A stretch of 61,874 nt of DNA. It comes from Rhodospirillales bacterium (GTDB lineage Bacteria; Pseudomonadota; Alphaproteobacteria; Rhodospirillales; Shumkoniaceae). Location: NCBI GenBank assembly GCA_028281785.1, contig JANQJG010000159.1, positions 1 through 61,874 on the forward strand. Reading direction: 5' to 3'. The notes beneath the pieces are model-generated. The model was not told the DNA's origin. It saw nothing but the letters and a program-made list of their open reading frames with translations, and did no database searches. The position numbers were made by a program, and so were the translations under genes. This document shows, one piece after another, positions 19,050-28,745 of this stretch; the stretch's first letter is position 1, and each line of letters opens with the position of its first letter.

Positions 19050-19289
19050 CGCGTCCCCTTCCTTGCCAGCGTTCGGGCTTGCGGGGCGAATCCGCCCAAA
19101 CCACCACTTTTGATTATTTTGATGCTAAGCGAGGGGACCTGGGAGGTCCATTGGGGCGCCCGTACTACCACCAAAGCACAGGCATAATCCTTTGAGGTGC
19201 ATTTACACCCTTAAGGGCTATACGAAATTCAAGCCCTCGCTGGCCCCGGCCCGGCCTGGCCGCGGTTCCGGACAGTTTTCCAGCCCGCG

Positions 19290-20093
19290 CTATCTGGCCG
19301 GACACTTCGGCGGTCTCACCTCTTCCACCGACTCGAGCTCATAGAGGGTGGTGTATTCCGGGTATTCGATGGTCATCGATATGGCGACACCGTTGTCGAG
19401 AAAAGTGATCTCGGATCGCGACTCCGTTCCCTGCCAGCCGACGGGAATATAAATCTGCTCGGCCCGCCAGCCCGGACGCCGAAGCAGGGGTTCCTCGTTA
19501 TCCTTCTCGGCCGGCCGCTCCGCGGAGACGATGGTGCTCACCTCATAGGGGCCGCGCCCGCTCAGGCCCGTGAAAACGGGGGTCGAGAACGTCTCGGCGC
19601 CGGTCGCGGCCTGTTCGACCAGATTCCGAACGTTGGCCGCGGGAAACAGGGTTCCTTCGGGCAGGTCCATCCTGATCCGCCGCGGTTGCTCGAAGATGGC
19701 CTCGCCAGCGCCCTCCGCGGACCCCTTGGTCGCGGTACCTTGATGGGTCTCCCTGATGTCGCCGCCATAAACCAAGCCGACACCCACCGACCGGAACTCA
19801 TAGGAGAGTCCGTCCGTCGATTCCCAGGCCGTCAGCAGCATCTCCTGCTCGAGATCCGGCGTGTTCCCGCTTTTTAGGATCAGGTCGAATTTCGAGGCCG
19901 AAAGCCATCCATCACAGGCGCGCTCGAAACGGAGTTGCGCCGTCCCCCGAACGTCCCTGATCTTGCTGTCCTCCGTCGCCTCCGTCAGCGACACCTTGTA
20001 CTTGGCGTGGTGCGGAACAAAATCGGCCGCCGCCGCCTCCGATCTCAGCAGAACCGGAACCATGGCCACCACGATCAGCAAGACTCTCAACAT
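19290..20093 (-). CDS. eipB: Cell envelope integrity protein EipB (DUF1849)
   Basis: This 267-residue protein has a signal peptide ending near AAAA (about 23) and a DUF1849 domain starting FVPHHAKYKVSL, where family members have a PHRAxYxLxL pattern. Cys60 (ERACDGW) and Cys264 (PPKCPAR, four residues from the end) are placed like the conserved disulfide pair of Brucella EipB, a periplasmic beta-spiral protein needed for envelope integrity. It lies 18 bp after hemG on the same strand and may be co-transcribed with it. Confidence 0.9.
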   Translation of the reverse strand: MLRVLLIVVAMVPVLLRSEAAAADFVPHHAKYKVSLTEATEDSKIRDVRGTAQLRFERACDGWLSASKFDLILKSGNTPDLEQEMLLTAWESTDGLSYEFRSVGVGLVYGGDIRETHQGTATKGSAEGAGEAIFEQPRRIRMDLPEGTLFPAANVRNLVEQAATGAETFSTPVFTGLSGRGPYEVSTIVSAERPAEKDNEEPLLRRPGWRAEQIYIPVGWQGTESRSEITFLDNGVAISMTIEYPEYTTLYELESVEEVRPPKCPAR

Positions 20094-20111
20094 GTCGATT
20101 TCCCCGAATCC

Positions 20112-21506
20112 TTATTTGTAAGAGAGCACCACTCTCTCCGCCAATTTCTCGCCGTTGCGCACGCAATCCGCAACCGAGATTCCGTCTCGCCAACTCGCCC
20201 TCAGGAAAAGCCCGGCATGGTCATCGAGGGCGCGGTCGATTTCTTCGACCCGGTCCAGGTGACCGAGGGTGTATTGGGGGATCGCGGCCTCATAGCGTGT
20301 CAGGCTGCGAAAGACGGGGTCTCCCTCGATCCCCAAGGCGGCGGCAAGGTCCGCGGCGAGCCGTCCGAAAACCTCCTCATCGCCGAGCGCGACCGCCTCG
20401 CGATCCGTGGTGCCGCCGATGAAGCCGGTAATAAGGACATGGTCCTCGGGAGCCCGGCCGGGAAAAAGGGTGCTGGAAAAAAGCCCGCCGAGCGACCGCA
20501 TGCCTTCCGGACGCGGGACCAGAAAGCCGAACCCGTCGAGGGGATGGGCGATCTGCGCGCGCGCATATCCCAGGCCCATGGTGACGATGGGCGCGTGATC
20601 GATGCCGCGAAGGGCGAGCGCCGCCGCCTCCGACAAGGGCGCGATCAGATCGGCCGTCGCGGCGGCGGGCAGGGCGATGACGACGGAATCGCCCCGCTCC
20701 CGTCCTTGCCCCCCGTCCGCCCTCGTCCAGGCGATCTCCCAGCCGCCGCTGGATGGTTCGATTGCGGTCACGCGATGCCCGGTGGCGACCGAATCCTCGG
20801 GAAGCTTGGCGGCGATCGCCTCGGGCAGGACGGCCATTCCCTCGTCGAAGGAGATCTGCCGCCCGGCCGGCATCCCCGCGCCCTTGGCGGCCTTGCCCAG
20901 GGCGATGGCGCCGCGGATGAGCGAGCCGTACCGGCTCTCGATCTCGTGGATGCGGGGCACGGCGGCCCGGGCCGACAGCTCCCGCGGCGTGCCCGCGTAG
21001 ACGCCGGAGACGAAAGGATCCACCGCATAGTCCAGGAACTCGCGGCCCAGGCGGCGTTCCACGAACTCGGCGATGGTCTCCTCGGTTTTGCCCCGGCCGA
21101 TAAAGGGTTCGCGCAGCAGTCTCAGCTTGGCCCGCCAGGAAAACAGGGCCGTCGCCAGGAAGGCCGGGGGAGAGCCGGGCAAAGCCTGGAGCCGCCCGTT
21201 TCGCAGGACGAAGCGTTTTTTTCCCGCCGGATTGGCCTCCAGAAGACGGTCGTCGAGCCCAAGCTGGGAGACGAGGCGACCGATCGCATCTTCCTCGCGT
21301 CCCGGTCGTTGCAGCGTCGTATTGGGGCCGAGCTCGACCAGAAAGCCGTCCCGGCGTTCGGTGGCGATCGAACCGCCGACTCGCGGTTCCGCCTCGAGCA
21401 CGCGGACTTGGCATCCGCGCCGACGCAGAAACCACGCTGCTGAGAGCCCGGAAATGCCGGCCCCGATGATCAGAACGCGTCTACCGTCCGAAACGCTCTC
21501 TATCAC
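20112..21506 (-). CDS. hemG: Protoporphyrinogen oxidase, FAD-dependent (HemY/PPOX type)
   Basis: The 464-residue flavoprotein oxidises protoporphyrinogen IX to protoporphyrin IX late in heme synthesis. The N-terminal dinucleotide-binding motif VLIIGAGISGLSAAWFL is followed by EAEPRVGGSIAT. The C-terminal FAD segment HAGLFLRASWRDGISVADCV is typical of the PPOX family, and the central helical substrate domain is present. The start is GTG at 21506 with GAGAGG upstream. Coproporphyrinogen oxidase (CgoX) is a sister function in Gram-positives, but protoporphyrinogen is expected in an alphaproteobacterium. Confidence 0.93.
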   Translation of the reverse strand: MIESVSDGRRVLIIGAGISGLSAAWFLRRRGCQVRVLEAEPRVGGSIATERRDGFLVELGPNTTLQRPGREEDAIGRLVSQLGLDDRLLEANPAGKKRFVLRNGRLQALPGSPPAFLATALFSWRAKLRLLREPFIGRGKTEETIAEFVERRLGREFLDYAVDPFVSGVYAGTPRELSARAAVPRIHEIESRYGSLIRGAIALGKAAKGAGMPAGRQISFDEGMAVLPEAIAAKLPEDSVATGHRVTAIEPSSGGWEIAWTRADGGQGRERGDSVVIALPAAATADLIAPLSEAAALALRGIDHAPIVTMGLGYARAQIAHPLDGFGFLVPRPEGMRSLGGLFSSTLFPGRAPEDHVLITGFIGGTTDREAVALGDEEVFGRLAADLAAALGIEGDPVFRSLTRYEAAIPQYTLGHLDRVEEIDRALDDHAGLFLRASWRDGISVADCVRNGEKLAERVVLSYK

Positions 21507-21546
21507 CTCTCACCACCTCGGTTTTCCGAGCGCTCACCCTTTCTAC

Positions 21547-21580
21547 TACCCGCTTTCGCGGGCGGATGATACGCCCGATC
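21547..21580. repeat. Relict arm of a dispersed palindromic repeat
   Basis: These 34 bases match the left end of the 270-bp element at 53083-53352 at 28 positions, including the shared blocks CTTTC, CGGG, GGATG and TACG. Only one arm is seen here, in the gap upstream of hemG. Confidence 0.6.
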
Positions 21581-21696
21581 CACCTTTTCCGGCGTTGGGT
21601 ACGGAATCGCCGCTTGCCGCCTTCTATTGTCAGCGCGGGCCAAATGGGCAATTCTCACGGGAGCGTGGCAAATGAGAATCGAGGAGGGGATGAAAC

Positions 21697-22077
21697 ATGG
21701 CCGAGGCGGACACCCATAAGGGTGACGACTACGCACATTTCATGGAGCAGAAGCGGTTTCTCGCGCATATCGAGCAGGGATTGCGCGTCGCCAACCGGCA
21801 AATCATCCATGAGCGGATCGAGGCACTGAGCACGGACGCAATTCTGGCCTTCGCGGTATCGGTCGGCCGGCTTCGCGCCCGCTACCTCAAGGCCGCGTTC
21901 GAACTGGCCATCAACGAGCAGGGCGACCCCCCCGACCGGGCCCAGATCGACGAGCTTCGCACCCGCCGCGAGATGTATGAGGAGGCCCGGGCCGCCTTCG
22001 AGGCGCTGCGCGAAGCTATCGAGAAGGGCTATATCGACATCGACAGCCTCGGCGGCAATGCGAAGGCTGGGAAGTGA
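21697..22077 (+). CDS. Conserved hypothetical protein (helical, soluble)
   Basis: The protein has 126 residues, no signal peptide or membrane segment, and is almost entirely charged alpha-helix (RFLAHIEQGLRVANRQIIHERIEAL, then RTRREMYEEARAAFEALREAIEKGYIDI). A strong GAGGAGGGG ribosome binding site precedes the ATG at 21697. I do not recognise the family by name; a role in a protein-protein complex is only a guess. An 11-bp inverted repeat follows 35 bp after the stop. Confidence 0.75.
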   Translation: MAEADTHKGDDYAHFMEQKRFLAHIEQGLRVANRQIIHERIEALSTDAILAFAVSVGRLRARYLKAAFELAINEQGDPPDRAQIDELRTRREMYEEARAAFEALREAIEKGYIDIDSLGGNAKAGK

Positions 22078-22112
22078 CGTTGGGCTGGCAGGCCGCCGAA
22101 AAGGTCAGCCTG

Positions 22113-22156
22113 TGATTGACCTCGCGCTTCGACTTAGCTCGGCATGAGGTCAATCA
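22113..22156. repeat. Inverted repeat, possible terminator
   Basis: TGATTGACCTC (22113-22123) pairs perfectly with GAGGTCAATCA (22146-22156) across a 22-base loop. There is no T-tract, so a terminator role is uncertain. Confidence 0.5.
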
Positions 22157-22169
22157 TATCAGTGTCTTG

Positions 22170-22192
22170 CCTCATCCTGAGCTTGTCGAAGG
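22170..22192. repeat. Widespread short dispersed repeat (CTTCGACAAGCTCAGGATGA type)
   Basis: On the minus strand this reads as the well-known intergenic repeat CTTCGACAAGCTCAGGATGA plus flanking bases, seen scattered in many proteobacterial genomes. Only one copy is in this window. It lies between two convergent genes. Confidence 0.6.
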
Positions 22193-22237
22193 ATAGGGTA
22201 AGGCGAGTCAACGGCGTTTTCCGCAAGCTTGGTCGCG

Positions 22238-22513
22238 CTACTCGCCGTCCTCAAACAGGGCGCGCCCCGCGTCGGTCAACTTGCAGACCAGCCAGTCCGG
22301 CTTGAGCGGATTGGCGAACCACGGCTCGGCCCAGCCGGCGGCGATGCAGCTGCGCACCGTGCGCTCGCTGACGCGCTTTCCCGCGGTATCGAACAGCGGC
22401 AGCTTGCCTCCCGGCTGGTCGAGGCCACGCCTGAGCCATTTGCGCTGACTCGAGGTCGGGCGCGGCGCCGCCTTCCGAACGGACGCGGATTTCGGTCCGG
22501 CCTCCCTGGCCAC
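22238..22513 (-). CDS. Conserved hypothetical protein, winged-helix-like
   Basis: This 91-residue basic protein contains RKWLRRGLDQPGGKLPLFD, a helix-turn-helix-like SERTVRSCIAAGWAEPW and a C-terminal DWLVCKLTDAGRALF. The last pattern (hydrophobic-Lys/Arg-LTDAGR) is common at the wing of small winged-helix domains, so DNA binding is possible. The start is GTG at 22513 with GGGAGG upstream. I know of no function. Confidence 0.7.
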   Translation of the reverse strand: MAREAGPKSASVRKAAPRPTSSQRKWLRRGLDQPGGKLPLFDTAGKRVSERTVRSCIAAGWAEPWFANPLKPDWLVCKLTDAGRALFEDGE

Positions 22514-22629
22514 CTTTTGAAGACCTCCCTGGCGGCGATGACATGTTTTTCCTCGTAGGGTAGGGTGGGGGAACCGGGCCGGTCAAGCCGACCGGTTCGA
22601 GGATGGCCCAGTCCGCGGGAGGATCAGCC

Positions 22630-22971
22630 ATGGCCGCGACTTTGCTCTATGTCACCGCCGGGTCGGAGGAGGAGGCGCTGAGCATCGGCCGCGCCCTGGT
22701 CGAGGCGCGGCTTGCCGCCTGCGCCAACGTGATCCCCGCCACGACTTCCGTCTACTGGTGGGAGGGCGCGGTCCAGCAGGAGGCGGAGTCGGTCCTGATC
22801 GTCAAGACGCGAGAAGCGCTGGTCGAGACGGTCACGGAACGAATCCGGGCGCTTCACGGCTACGAGTGCCCCTGCGTACTGGCGCTGCCCATCGCAGGGG
22901 GGCATCAACCCTTTCTCGACTGGATCGAAGAGGAGACCCGCGAAGCCGAGGACTCACCCGCTGGAAGATAG
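22630..22971 (+). CDS. cutA: Divalent-cation tolerance protein CutA
   Basis: The protein has 113 residues with the CutA1 fold signature: [43 protein letters not shown] and [19 protein letters not shown]. CutA1 forms a trimer resembling PII proteins; its link to copper tolerance is genetic and its exact role is unsettled. GGGAGGA precedes the ATG. Its 3' end overlaps the converging ispDF gene by 18 bp. Confidence 0.94.
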   Translation: MAATLLYVTAGSEEEALSIGRALVEARLAACANVIPATTSVYWWEGAVQQEAESVLIVKTREALVETVTERIRALHGYECPCVLALPIAGGHQPFLDWIEEETREAEDSPAGR

Positions 22972-24132
22972 GGGCAGGCGCACGGTCGCGGCGGCTTGAG
23001 CCGCGATGCCCTCTCCGCGGCCGGTGAACCCCAGGCGCTCCGTCGTCGTCCCCTTCACGCTGACGCGGCCGACCGCAAGGCCGAGGATTTCGGCGATGCG
23101 CGCGCGCATGGCGTCGCGATGGGGCCCGATCTTCGGCGTCTGGCAGATCACCGTCACATCCAGATGCACAATCACGCCGCCCTGTGCCCGTACCAGCTCC
23201 CCGGCATGCTTGAGGAAGATCTCGGAGGCCGCGCCCTTCCAGCGCGGTTCGCTGGGCGGGAAATGGCTGCCGATATCCCCCGCGCCGATGGCGCCGAGGA
23301 GCGCGTCGGTGATCGCGTGCAGGCCGACATCCGCGTCCGAATGCCCCATGAGCCCCGCCTCGTGCGGGATGGACACGCCGCAGAGCATCACATGGTCGCC
23401 GGCACCGAAGCGATGGACGTCGAATCCCGTGCCGGTTCGAAACTCGCCAGGCCGCAGGTTTTCGGCGCGCATCAGATCCTCCGGCGTCGTGATCTTGACA
23501 TTGTCCTCGCTTCCGTGGACCAGGGCGACGGTCAGCCCGGCCCGCTCGGCCAGCGCGGCATCGTCGGTCAGGTCCTGCCCCATGAAACGGCGATGGACGG
23601 CGAGGATCTCGGCGAATCGGAATCCCTGGGGCGTTTGCGCCCGCCACAGCCCTTTCCGGTCGACCGTGGCGGCGATACGCCGGGGTGCCTCGTCCATCGC
23701 ATCCGGATCGCTGCGCTTAAGGGTGTCGCTCACGGGGACGGCCGGGATCGCGCCGGGGACCTGCTCCAGGGCCTCCAGCACGCGATCGATGACCGCGCTG
23801 GACACAAAAGGACGGGCCGCGTCCTGGATCAGAACCGTGTCGGGGTTCTCGTCCAGGACGCTATCGAGGCCGCGGAGCACCGATTCCTGCCGCGTCGCCC
23901 CACCGAAGACCGGTGTCAGCAGCGTCAATCCCTCGGCCGCCGCCTCGTAACGGGACAGGTCATCGGCATGGATGACCGCGCGCACGCCGTCGACCCGGTC
24001 ATGGCCGCCGAACGTCTCCAGGACATGGCGAATCACCGGCTTGCCGGCCAGCATCTGGTATTGCTTGGGGTGTCCGCCGCCGAACCGTGTCCCCCGGCCG
24101 GCGCCGACGACAAGCGCGATGCAACCCGACAT
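22954..24132 (-). CDS. ispDF: Bifunctional IspD/IspF enzyme of the MEP pathway
   Basis: The 392-residue fusion carries two isoprenoid enzymes. The IspD part (about 1-226) has the nucleotidyl-transferase motif [16 protein letters not shown] and IQDAARPFV. The IspF part (about 232-390) has the metal-binding GFDVHRFG, the second motif [22 protein letters not shown] and a C-terminal [22 protein letters not shown]. Together they make CDP-methylerythritol and later cyclise it to the 2,4-cyclodiphosphate; IspE is encoded elsewhere. The fused form is typical of alpha- and epsilonproteobacteria. Confidence 0.97.
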   Translation of the reverse strand: MSGCIALVVGAGRGTRFGGGHPKQYQMLAGKPVIRHVLETFGGHDRVDGVRAVIHADDLSRYEAAAEGLTLLTPVFGGATRQESVLRGLDSVLDENPDTVLIQDAARPFVSSAVIDRVLEALEQVPGAIPAVPVSDTLKRSDPDAMDEAPRRIAATVDRKGLWRAQTPQGFRFAEILAVHRRFMGQDLTDDAALAERAGLTVALVHGSEDNVKITTPEDLMRAENLRPGEFRTGTGFDVHRFGAGDHVMLCGVSIPHEAGLMGHSDADVGLHAITDALLGAIGAGDIGSHFPPSEPRWKGAASEIFLKHAGELVRAQGGVIVHLDVTVICQTPKIGPHRDAMRARIAEILGLAVGRVSVKGTTTERLGFTGRGEGIAAQAAATVRLPLSSSG

Positions 24133-24264
24133 ACCAATCCTCGCCGATTTCCCCTATGCTGAGGACGCGAACTTAGCCTGGACTTTTCACCATGGATAGG
24201 TTCCGCGTGGCGGTTTCGGTGACGCGATTATCAGGAAGGCGGCCGTCCGCGCTGTCGACCCAGG

Positions 24265-25062
24265 ATGAATCCACTGCTTTTCAGTTTGTCCGCGTTGTGT
24301 GCCCTGGTGCCGGTTTGGCTGGCCGGCATGCGTCATAAGGACGCGCCCGACGCGCTCTACTGGGCGACGCTGACCGTCGCCCTTGCCGGTCCTTTGGCCT
24401 GGGTCATCGTGCAGATGGCAGGGGCTTGGCGGCCCGGGTTTTCGACCACCCTCTGGGTGACGGTCGCCGGCAGCATCGGCGTGTTCATCCTCGTCGCCGC
24501 CACAACCGCGCAGGGGTGGCGTCTGACCCCGCTGATCGCCCCCTATCTGCTCCTGGTCGGCATGTTGGCGACCATCTGGCAGCAGGCATCGCCGCCGCCT
24601 TTGCAGGCGGCCGCGGCCACCGGCTGGGTGCACAGCCATATCCTCGTCTCCGTCGCCACCTACAGCGTCGTGACCGTCGCTGCGATCGCGGCTCTGGGCG
24701 CTTTCCTGCAGGAGCGCGCGCTGAAGCGCAAACGCCCGACCGCGCTGACCCGCCGTCTGCCCGCCATGGCCGAATGCGAGTCCCTGGTTGTTCGGCTTCT
24801 CGCCCTTGGCGAGATCGTCCTCGCCCTCGGTCTCGCAACGGGCATGGCACTGCAGTACGCGGAAACCGGCACGCTGCTTCAGCTGAACCATAAATCGGCC
24901 CTGACGGTCGCCGCGTTTTTGGTGATCGGGGGCCTTCTGATCGCCCACTACCGCAGCGGCGTGCGGGGACGATCGGCCGCGCGAATCGTGCTTCTCGCCT
25001 ACCTGCTCTTGACGCTCGGCTATCCCGGGGTCAAGTTCGTAACCGACGTGGTAATGGCGTAA
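24265..25062 (+). CDS. YpjD/CcsA-like cytochrome c assembly family membrane protein
   Basis: This 265-residue polytopic membrane protein has about eight hydrophobic segments. The segment WVHSHILVSVATYSVVTVAAIAALGAFLQERALKRKRP matches the CcsA/CcmC-related family, in which a His near a periplasmic helix end coordinates heme. Inner-membrane members of this branch (YpjD) have no settled function; a role in heme handling or cytochrome maturation is inferred. The stop TAA is part of a dispersed repeat that starts at 25062. Confidence 0.85.
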   Translation: MNPLLFSLSALCALVPVWLAGMRHKDAPDALYWATLTVALAGPLAWVIVQMAGAWRPGFSTTLWVTVAGSIGVFILVAATTAQGWRLTPLIAPYLLLVGMLATIWQQASPPPLQAAAATGWVHSHILVSVATYSVVTVAAIAALGAFLQERALKRKRPTALTRRLPAMAECESLVVRLLALGEIVLALGLATGMALQYAETGTLLQLNHKSALTVAAFLVIGGLLIAHYRSGVRGRSAARIVLLAYLLLTLGYPGVKFVTDVVMA

Positions 25063-25080
25063 GAGCCTGTTTGAGAAGTC
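25062..25080. repeat. Dispersed repeat half-site overlapping a stop codon
   Basis: AGAGCCTGTTTGAGAAGTC is identical to one arm of the perfect palindrome at 59752-59795. In both places it is preceded by TA, so the repeat completes the TAA stop of the upstream gene. The second arm is missing here. Confidence 0.75.
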
Positions 25081-25183
25081 GCACGGTTGGTGACGCGCGG
25101 AAAGCTGCCTCCCAAGGCGGCATTTGGTTGCAATCCATCGGAATTTGCCTATTAGATGAGCACTCGGAGAAAGGGTGCCCGTG

Positions 25184-26170
25184 ATGAACTTGTGCATTGG
25201 TCCCATCCGACTCGACAATCCCGTCGTCCTGGCGCCCATGTCCGGGGTGACCGACCTGCCGTTCCGGCGGCTGGTCAAGCGTTGGGGCGCGGGTTTGGTG
25301 GTGTCGGAGATGATCGCCAGCAAGGCGATGATCCATGCCGCCCGGCGGACCTTGCGCATGTGCCGCACGACGCCCGAGGAACAACCGATGTCGGTTCAGC
25401 TTGCCGGCTGCGAGCCCGAGGTGATGGCCGAGGCGGCCCGGCTCAATGTGGATCGGGGCGCCGCGATCATCGACATCAATATGGGCTGCCCGGTGAAGAA
25501 GGTCGTCAATGGCGACGCCGGCTCGGCCCTGATGCGCGACGAGCGGCTCGCGGGACAGATCCTGGCTGCGGTCGTTAAGGCCGTGAACCTCCCGGTGACG
25601 CTGAAGATGCGGACGGGCTGGGATCACAATTCCCGCAACGCGCCCCGGCTGGCGCGGATTGCCGAGGATTGCGGGATCCGAGCCATCACCGTTCACGGAC
25701 GGACACGCTGCCAGATGTACAAGGGGCACGCCGACTGGGCCTTCATCGGCGAGGTCAAGGCCGTCGTCGGCATCCCGGTCATTGGCAATGGCGATGTCTG
25801 CACCGAGGACGACGCCGTCCGTCTTCTCGAGCTCTCCGGCGCCGACGGCGTCATGGTCGGACGGGGCGCCTATGGCCGGCCCTGGTTCCTCGATCAGGTC
25901 CGCCATTTCCTGGAGACGGGGACGCGCTTGCCCGATCCCCCCTTGTCGCGGCAGTTGGAGACCGTGCTGGAACATTACGACGACATGCTGACATATTACG
26001 GCAGCGAGCCCGGAAGCCGGGTGGCCCGCAAGCATATCGGCTGGTACAGCAAGGGGCTGCCGGACTCGGCCGAGTTCAGGGCCCGGGTCAACCGGGAAAC
26101 GAGTCCCGATGCCGTCCGTGCCATGATCCGCGACCTCTACGCTCCGCATATCGATCGGCAGGCGGCCTGA
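25184..26170 (+). CDS. dusB: tRNA-dihydrouridine synthase B
   Basis: DusB reduces uridines in the D-loop of tRNAs with FMN and NADPH. The TIM-barrel motifs are present: [41 protein letters not shown] with the catalytic Cys, LKMRTGW, and [14 protein letters not shown]. It starts at the ATG at 25184 because GGAGAAAGG lies nine bases before it; the GTG at 25175 is too close to that site. It heads the dusB-ntrB-ntrC operon typical of alphaproteobacteria, overlapping ntrB by one base. Confidence 0.95.
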   Translation: MNLCIGPIRLDNPVVLAPMSGVTDLPFRRLVKRWGAGLVVSEMIASKAMIHAARRTLRMCRTTPEEQPMSVQLAGCEPEVMAEAARLNVDRGAAIIDINMGCPVKKVVNGDAGSALMRDERLAGQILAAVVKAVNLPVTLKMRTGWDHNSRNAPRLARIAEDCGIRAITVHGRTRCQMYKGHADWAFIGEVKAVVGIPVIGNGDVCTEDDAVRLLELSGADGVMVGRGAYGRPWFLDQVRHFLETGTRLPDPPLSRQLETVLEHYDDMLTYYGSEPGSRVARKHIGWYSKGLPDSAEFRARVNRETSPDAVRAMIRDLYAPHIDRQAA

Positions 26171-27306
26171 TGGGCAAGCGGGTCGTTGCCCTCGACAAGC
26201 GCCGCCGGCCCCGCGCGGGCGTCGACTCGGGCGCGGTACTGAACGCACTGGCCTCGGCGGTGGTCGTCGTCGACGGCGCGGATGCCATTGTTCATGTCAA
26301 CCACTCCGGCGAGCAGTTGTTCCAAGGGAGTTCTCAGCATCTGCGGGGGCAGCGCCTCGCCGATATGCTGCCCACCGACAACCCGGTTTTCGCGCTCCTC
26401 GCCCAGGTCCGGGCCGATCGCGCAACCGTCTCCGAGTACGGCGTCAATCTCGATTCCCCGCGCCTCGGGCGCCATTTCGTCAACATCCAGGCGAGTCCCG
26501 TGGCGGAACGGCCCAATATGGTCGCGATGAGCATCCAGGAGCGGTCCATCGCCGATCGCATCAACCATCAGCTCAGTCGGCGTGGGGCCGCCCGCTCGGT
26601 GACGGCGATGGCGCGCATGCTGGCCCATGAGGTCAAGAACCCGCTTTCCGGTATTCGGGGCGCGGCCCAGCTGCTCGAAGAGACGGCCGCCGCCGGCGAC
26701 CGCAGCTTGACCCAGCTTATCCGCGGCGAGGTCGATCGGATCTGCGCCCTGCTGGACCGTATGGAGGTCTTCTCCGATAGCGGGCCGCTGCGTCGCGAAC
26801 CCGTCAACATTCACGAAGTTCTGACCCGCGTGCGCCAGATCGCCGAAAACGGCTTCGCCCGGCATGTGCGCATCGTCGAGAGCTACGACCCCTCGCTGCC
26901 GCATGTGCTGGGCAGCCGCGATCAGCTCATTCAGGTGTTCCTAAATCTCGTGAAGAACGCCGCCGAGGCGGTTCCGGCAAAGGAGGGGGAGATCGTCCTC
27001 ACGACCGCCTATCGGCCCGGTGTGCGGTTCGCGCTCCCCGGTCGGGAAAGCCGCGAACACCTTCCGCTGATGATCAGTGTCGAAGACAACGGCGAGGGGA
27101 TCCCGGAGGATATCAAGGCCCATATCTTCGACCCCTTCGTCAGCGCGAAGCCCACGGGCAGTGGGCTTGGCCTGGCCCTCGTGGCCAAGGTCGTGGATGA
27201 CCATGGCGGCGCCATCGAGGTCGACAGCAAGGCGCGCCATACGATCATACGGGTGTTGATGCCGATGTATCGCTCCGATGCGGAGAGCGATGGCGGGGAC
27301 GACTGA
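26170..27306 (+). CDS. ntrB: Nitrogen regulation sensor kinase NtrB
   Basis: The 378-residue soluble histidine kinase has a PAS-like sensor region (about 20-125), the phosphorylation site His153 in [12 protein letters not shown], an N-box with Asn263 ([12 protein letters not shown]), and ATP-lid motifs DNGEGIP and GSGLGLAL. NtrB phosphorylates NtrC when nitrogen is limiting and is switched to phosphatase by PII. There is no membrane segment, as expected. It overlaps dusB and ntrC by one base each (TGATG), so translation is coupled. Confidence 0.96.
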   Translation: MGKRVVALDKRRRPRAGVDSGAVLNALASAVVVVDGADAIVHVNHSGEQLFQGSSQHLRGQRLADMLPTDNPVFALLAQVRADRATVSEYGVNLDSPRLGRHFVNIQASPVAERPNMVAMSIQERSIADRINHQLSRRGAARSVTAMARMLAHEVKNPLSGIRGAAQLLEETAAAGDRSLTQLIRGEVDRICALLDRMEVFSDSGPLRREPVNIHEVLTRVRQIAENGFARHVRIVESYDPSLPHVLGSRDQLIQVFLNLVKNAAEAVPAKEGEIVLTTAYRPGVRFALPGRESREHLPLMISVEDNGEGIPEDIKAHIFDPFVSAKPTGSGLGLALVAKVVDDHGGAIEVDSKARHTIIRVLMPMYRSDAESDGGDD

Positions 27307-28745
27307 TGGCCGCCCCGACCATCCTGGTCGCCGACGACGACGCGGCCATTCGCACCGTCCTCAATCACGCCCTCGGACGCGCCGGGTTCGAGGTGCGGAC
27401 GACCAGCAACGCCGCGACTCTTTGGCGCTGGGTCAACGAGGGGGAGGGCGATCTCGTCATCACCGACGTGGTGATGCCAGACGAGAACGGGCTCGATCTG
27501 ATCCCGCGCATCCGCAAGATCCGGCCGGGTCTCAGGATTATCGTCATGAGCGCCCACAGCACGCTGATGACGGCGGTCAAGGCGACCGAGCGGGGCGCCT
27601 TCGAATACCTGCCAAAGCCGTTCGATCTCAATGAGATGGTGGACATTGTTCGGCGCGGACTTGAAGCACCCAGGGCGGAAGACCCGGAGACCGCCGCCGA
27701 CGAGCCGCCCGAGGACGGCCTGCCGCTTATCGGCCGCTCGCCGGCGATGCAGGAGGTCTACCGAACGATTGCCCGGCTGACCAACACGGACCTGACAGTC
27801 ATGATCGTCGGCGAGTCCGGAACCGGGAAGGAGCTGGTGGCGCGTGCCCTGCACGACTACGGCAAGTGGCGCAGCGGGCCGTTTGTCGCCATCAACATGG
27901 CCGCCATTCCGCGGGAGCTCATCGAAAGCGAGCTTTTCGGCTATGAAAAGGGGGCCTTCACCGGGGCCGTGCAGCGCAGCGTGGGCCGTTTCGAGCAGTC
28001 GGAAGGCGGCACCCTGTTCCTGGACGAGATCGGCGACATGCCGCTGGAGGCACAGACCCGCTTGCTGCGCGTCCTCCAGGAGGGCGAATTCACGACCGTC
28101 GGCGGACGCCGCACCCTCAAGGCCAATGTCCGAATCGTCGCCGCCACCCACCGCGATCTCAGGCAGCTCATCGGTCAGGGGCTGTTTCGCGAGGATCTCT
28201 ACTTCCGGCTCAACGTGGCGCCGGTCCGTCTGCCGCCGTTGCGTGAGCGCATCCAGGACATCCCCGAGCTGGTGCGCCGATTCCTTGCCCAGGCGGCGGC
28301 CCAGGGACTGCCGGTGAAGGTCATCGACGCTTCGGCCATGGACCGGCTGAAGGCATATCGCTGGCCGGGAAACGTCCGCGAGCTCGAGAATCTCATCCGG
28401 CGCCTGACCGCGCTCTATTCCCAGGAGGTGATCGACGTCGAGGTGATCGAGGCCGAGCTGGCGGAGGCGTCCGCCGTCGGGTCCGCCGAGCCGGAAGGCG
28501 GCAGCCTGGCCCAATCCATCGAAAACCATCTCCGGGCCTATTTCGCGGCCCACGGCGACAGCCTGCCGGCTGGCGGGCTCTACGAGCGGGTGCTTCACGA
28601 GATGGAGCGGCCGCTGATCGGCCTGACCCTGGAATCGACGCGGGGCAACCAGATCAAGGCCGCGCAGGTATTGGGGCTCAACCGAAATACCTTGCGCAAG
28701 AAGATCCGCGAACTCAACATACCGGTCGTTCGGGGGGCGAAATGA
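27306..28745 (+). CDS. ntrC: Nitrogen regulator NtrC, sigma-54 activator
   Basis: The 479-residue protein has three domains. The receiver (about 5-118) has acceptor Asp54 and Lys104. The AAA+ domain (about 140-380) has Walker A GESGTGKE (169-176), the sigma-54 contact GAFTGA (216-221) and Walker [10 protein letters not shown] (238-246). The C-terminal Fis-type helix-turn-helix contains [21 protein letters not shown]. All catalytic residues are intact, in contrast to NtrX downstream. It activates nitrogen-scavenging genes through sigma-54. It overlaps ntrY by 4 bp (ATGA). Confidence 0.97.
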   Translation: MAAPTILVADDDAAIRTVLNHALGRAGFEVRTTSNAATLWRWVNEGEGDLVITDVVMPDENGLDLIPRIRKIRPGLRIIVMSAHSTLMTAVKATERGAFEYLPKPFDLNEMVDIVRRGLEAPRAEDPETAADEPPEDGLPLIGRSPAMQEVYRTIARLTNTDLTVMIVGESGTGKELVARALHDYGKWRSGPFVAINMAAIPRELIESELFGYEKGAFTGAVQRSVGRFEQSEGGTLFLDEIGDMPLEAQTRLLRVLQEGEFTTVGGRRTLKANVRIVAATHRDLRQLIGQGLFREDLYFRLNVAPVRLPPLRERIQDIPELVRRFLAQAAAQGLPVKVIDASAMDRLKAYRWPGNVRELENLIRRLTALYSQEVIDVEVIEAELAEASAVGSAEPEGGSLAQSIENHLRAYFAAHGDSLPAGGLYERVLHEMERPLIGLTLESTRGNQIKAAQVLGLNRNTLRKKIRELNIPVVRGAK

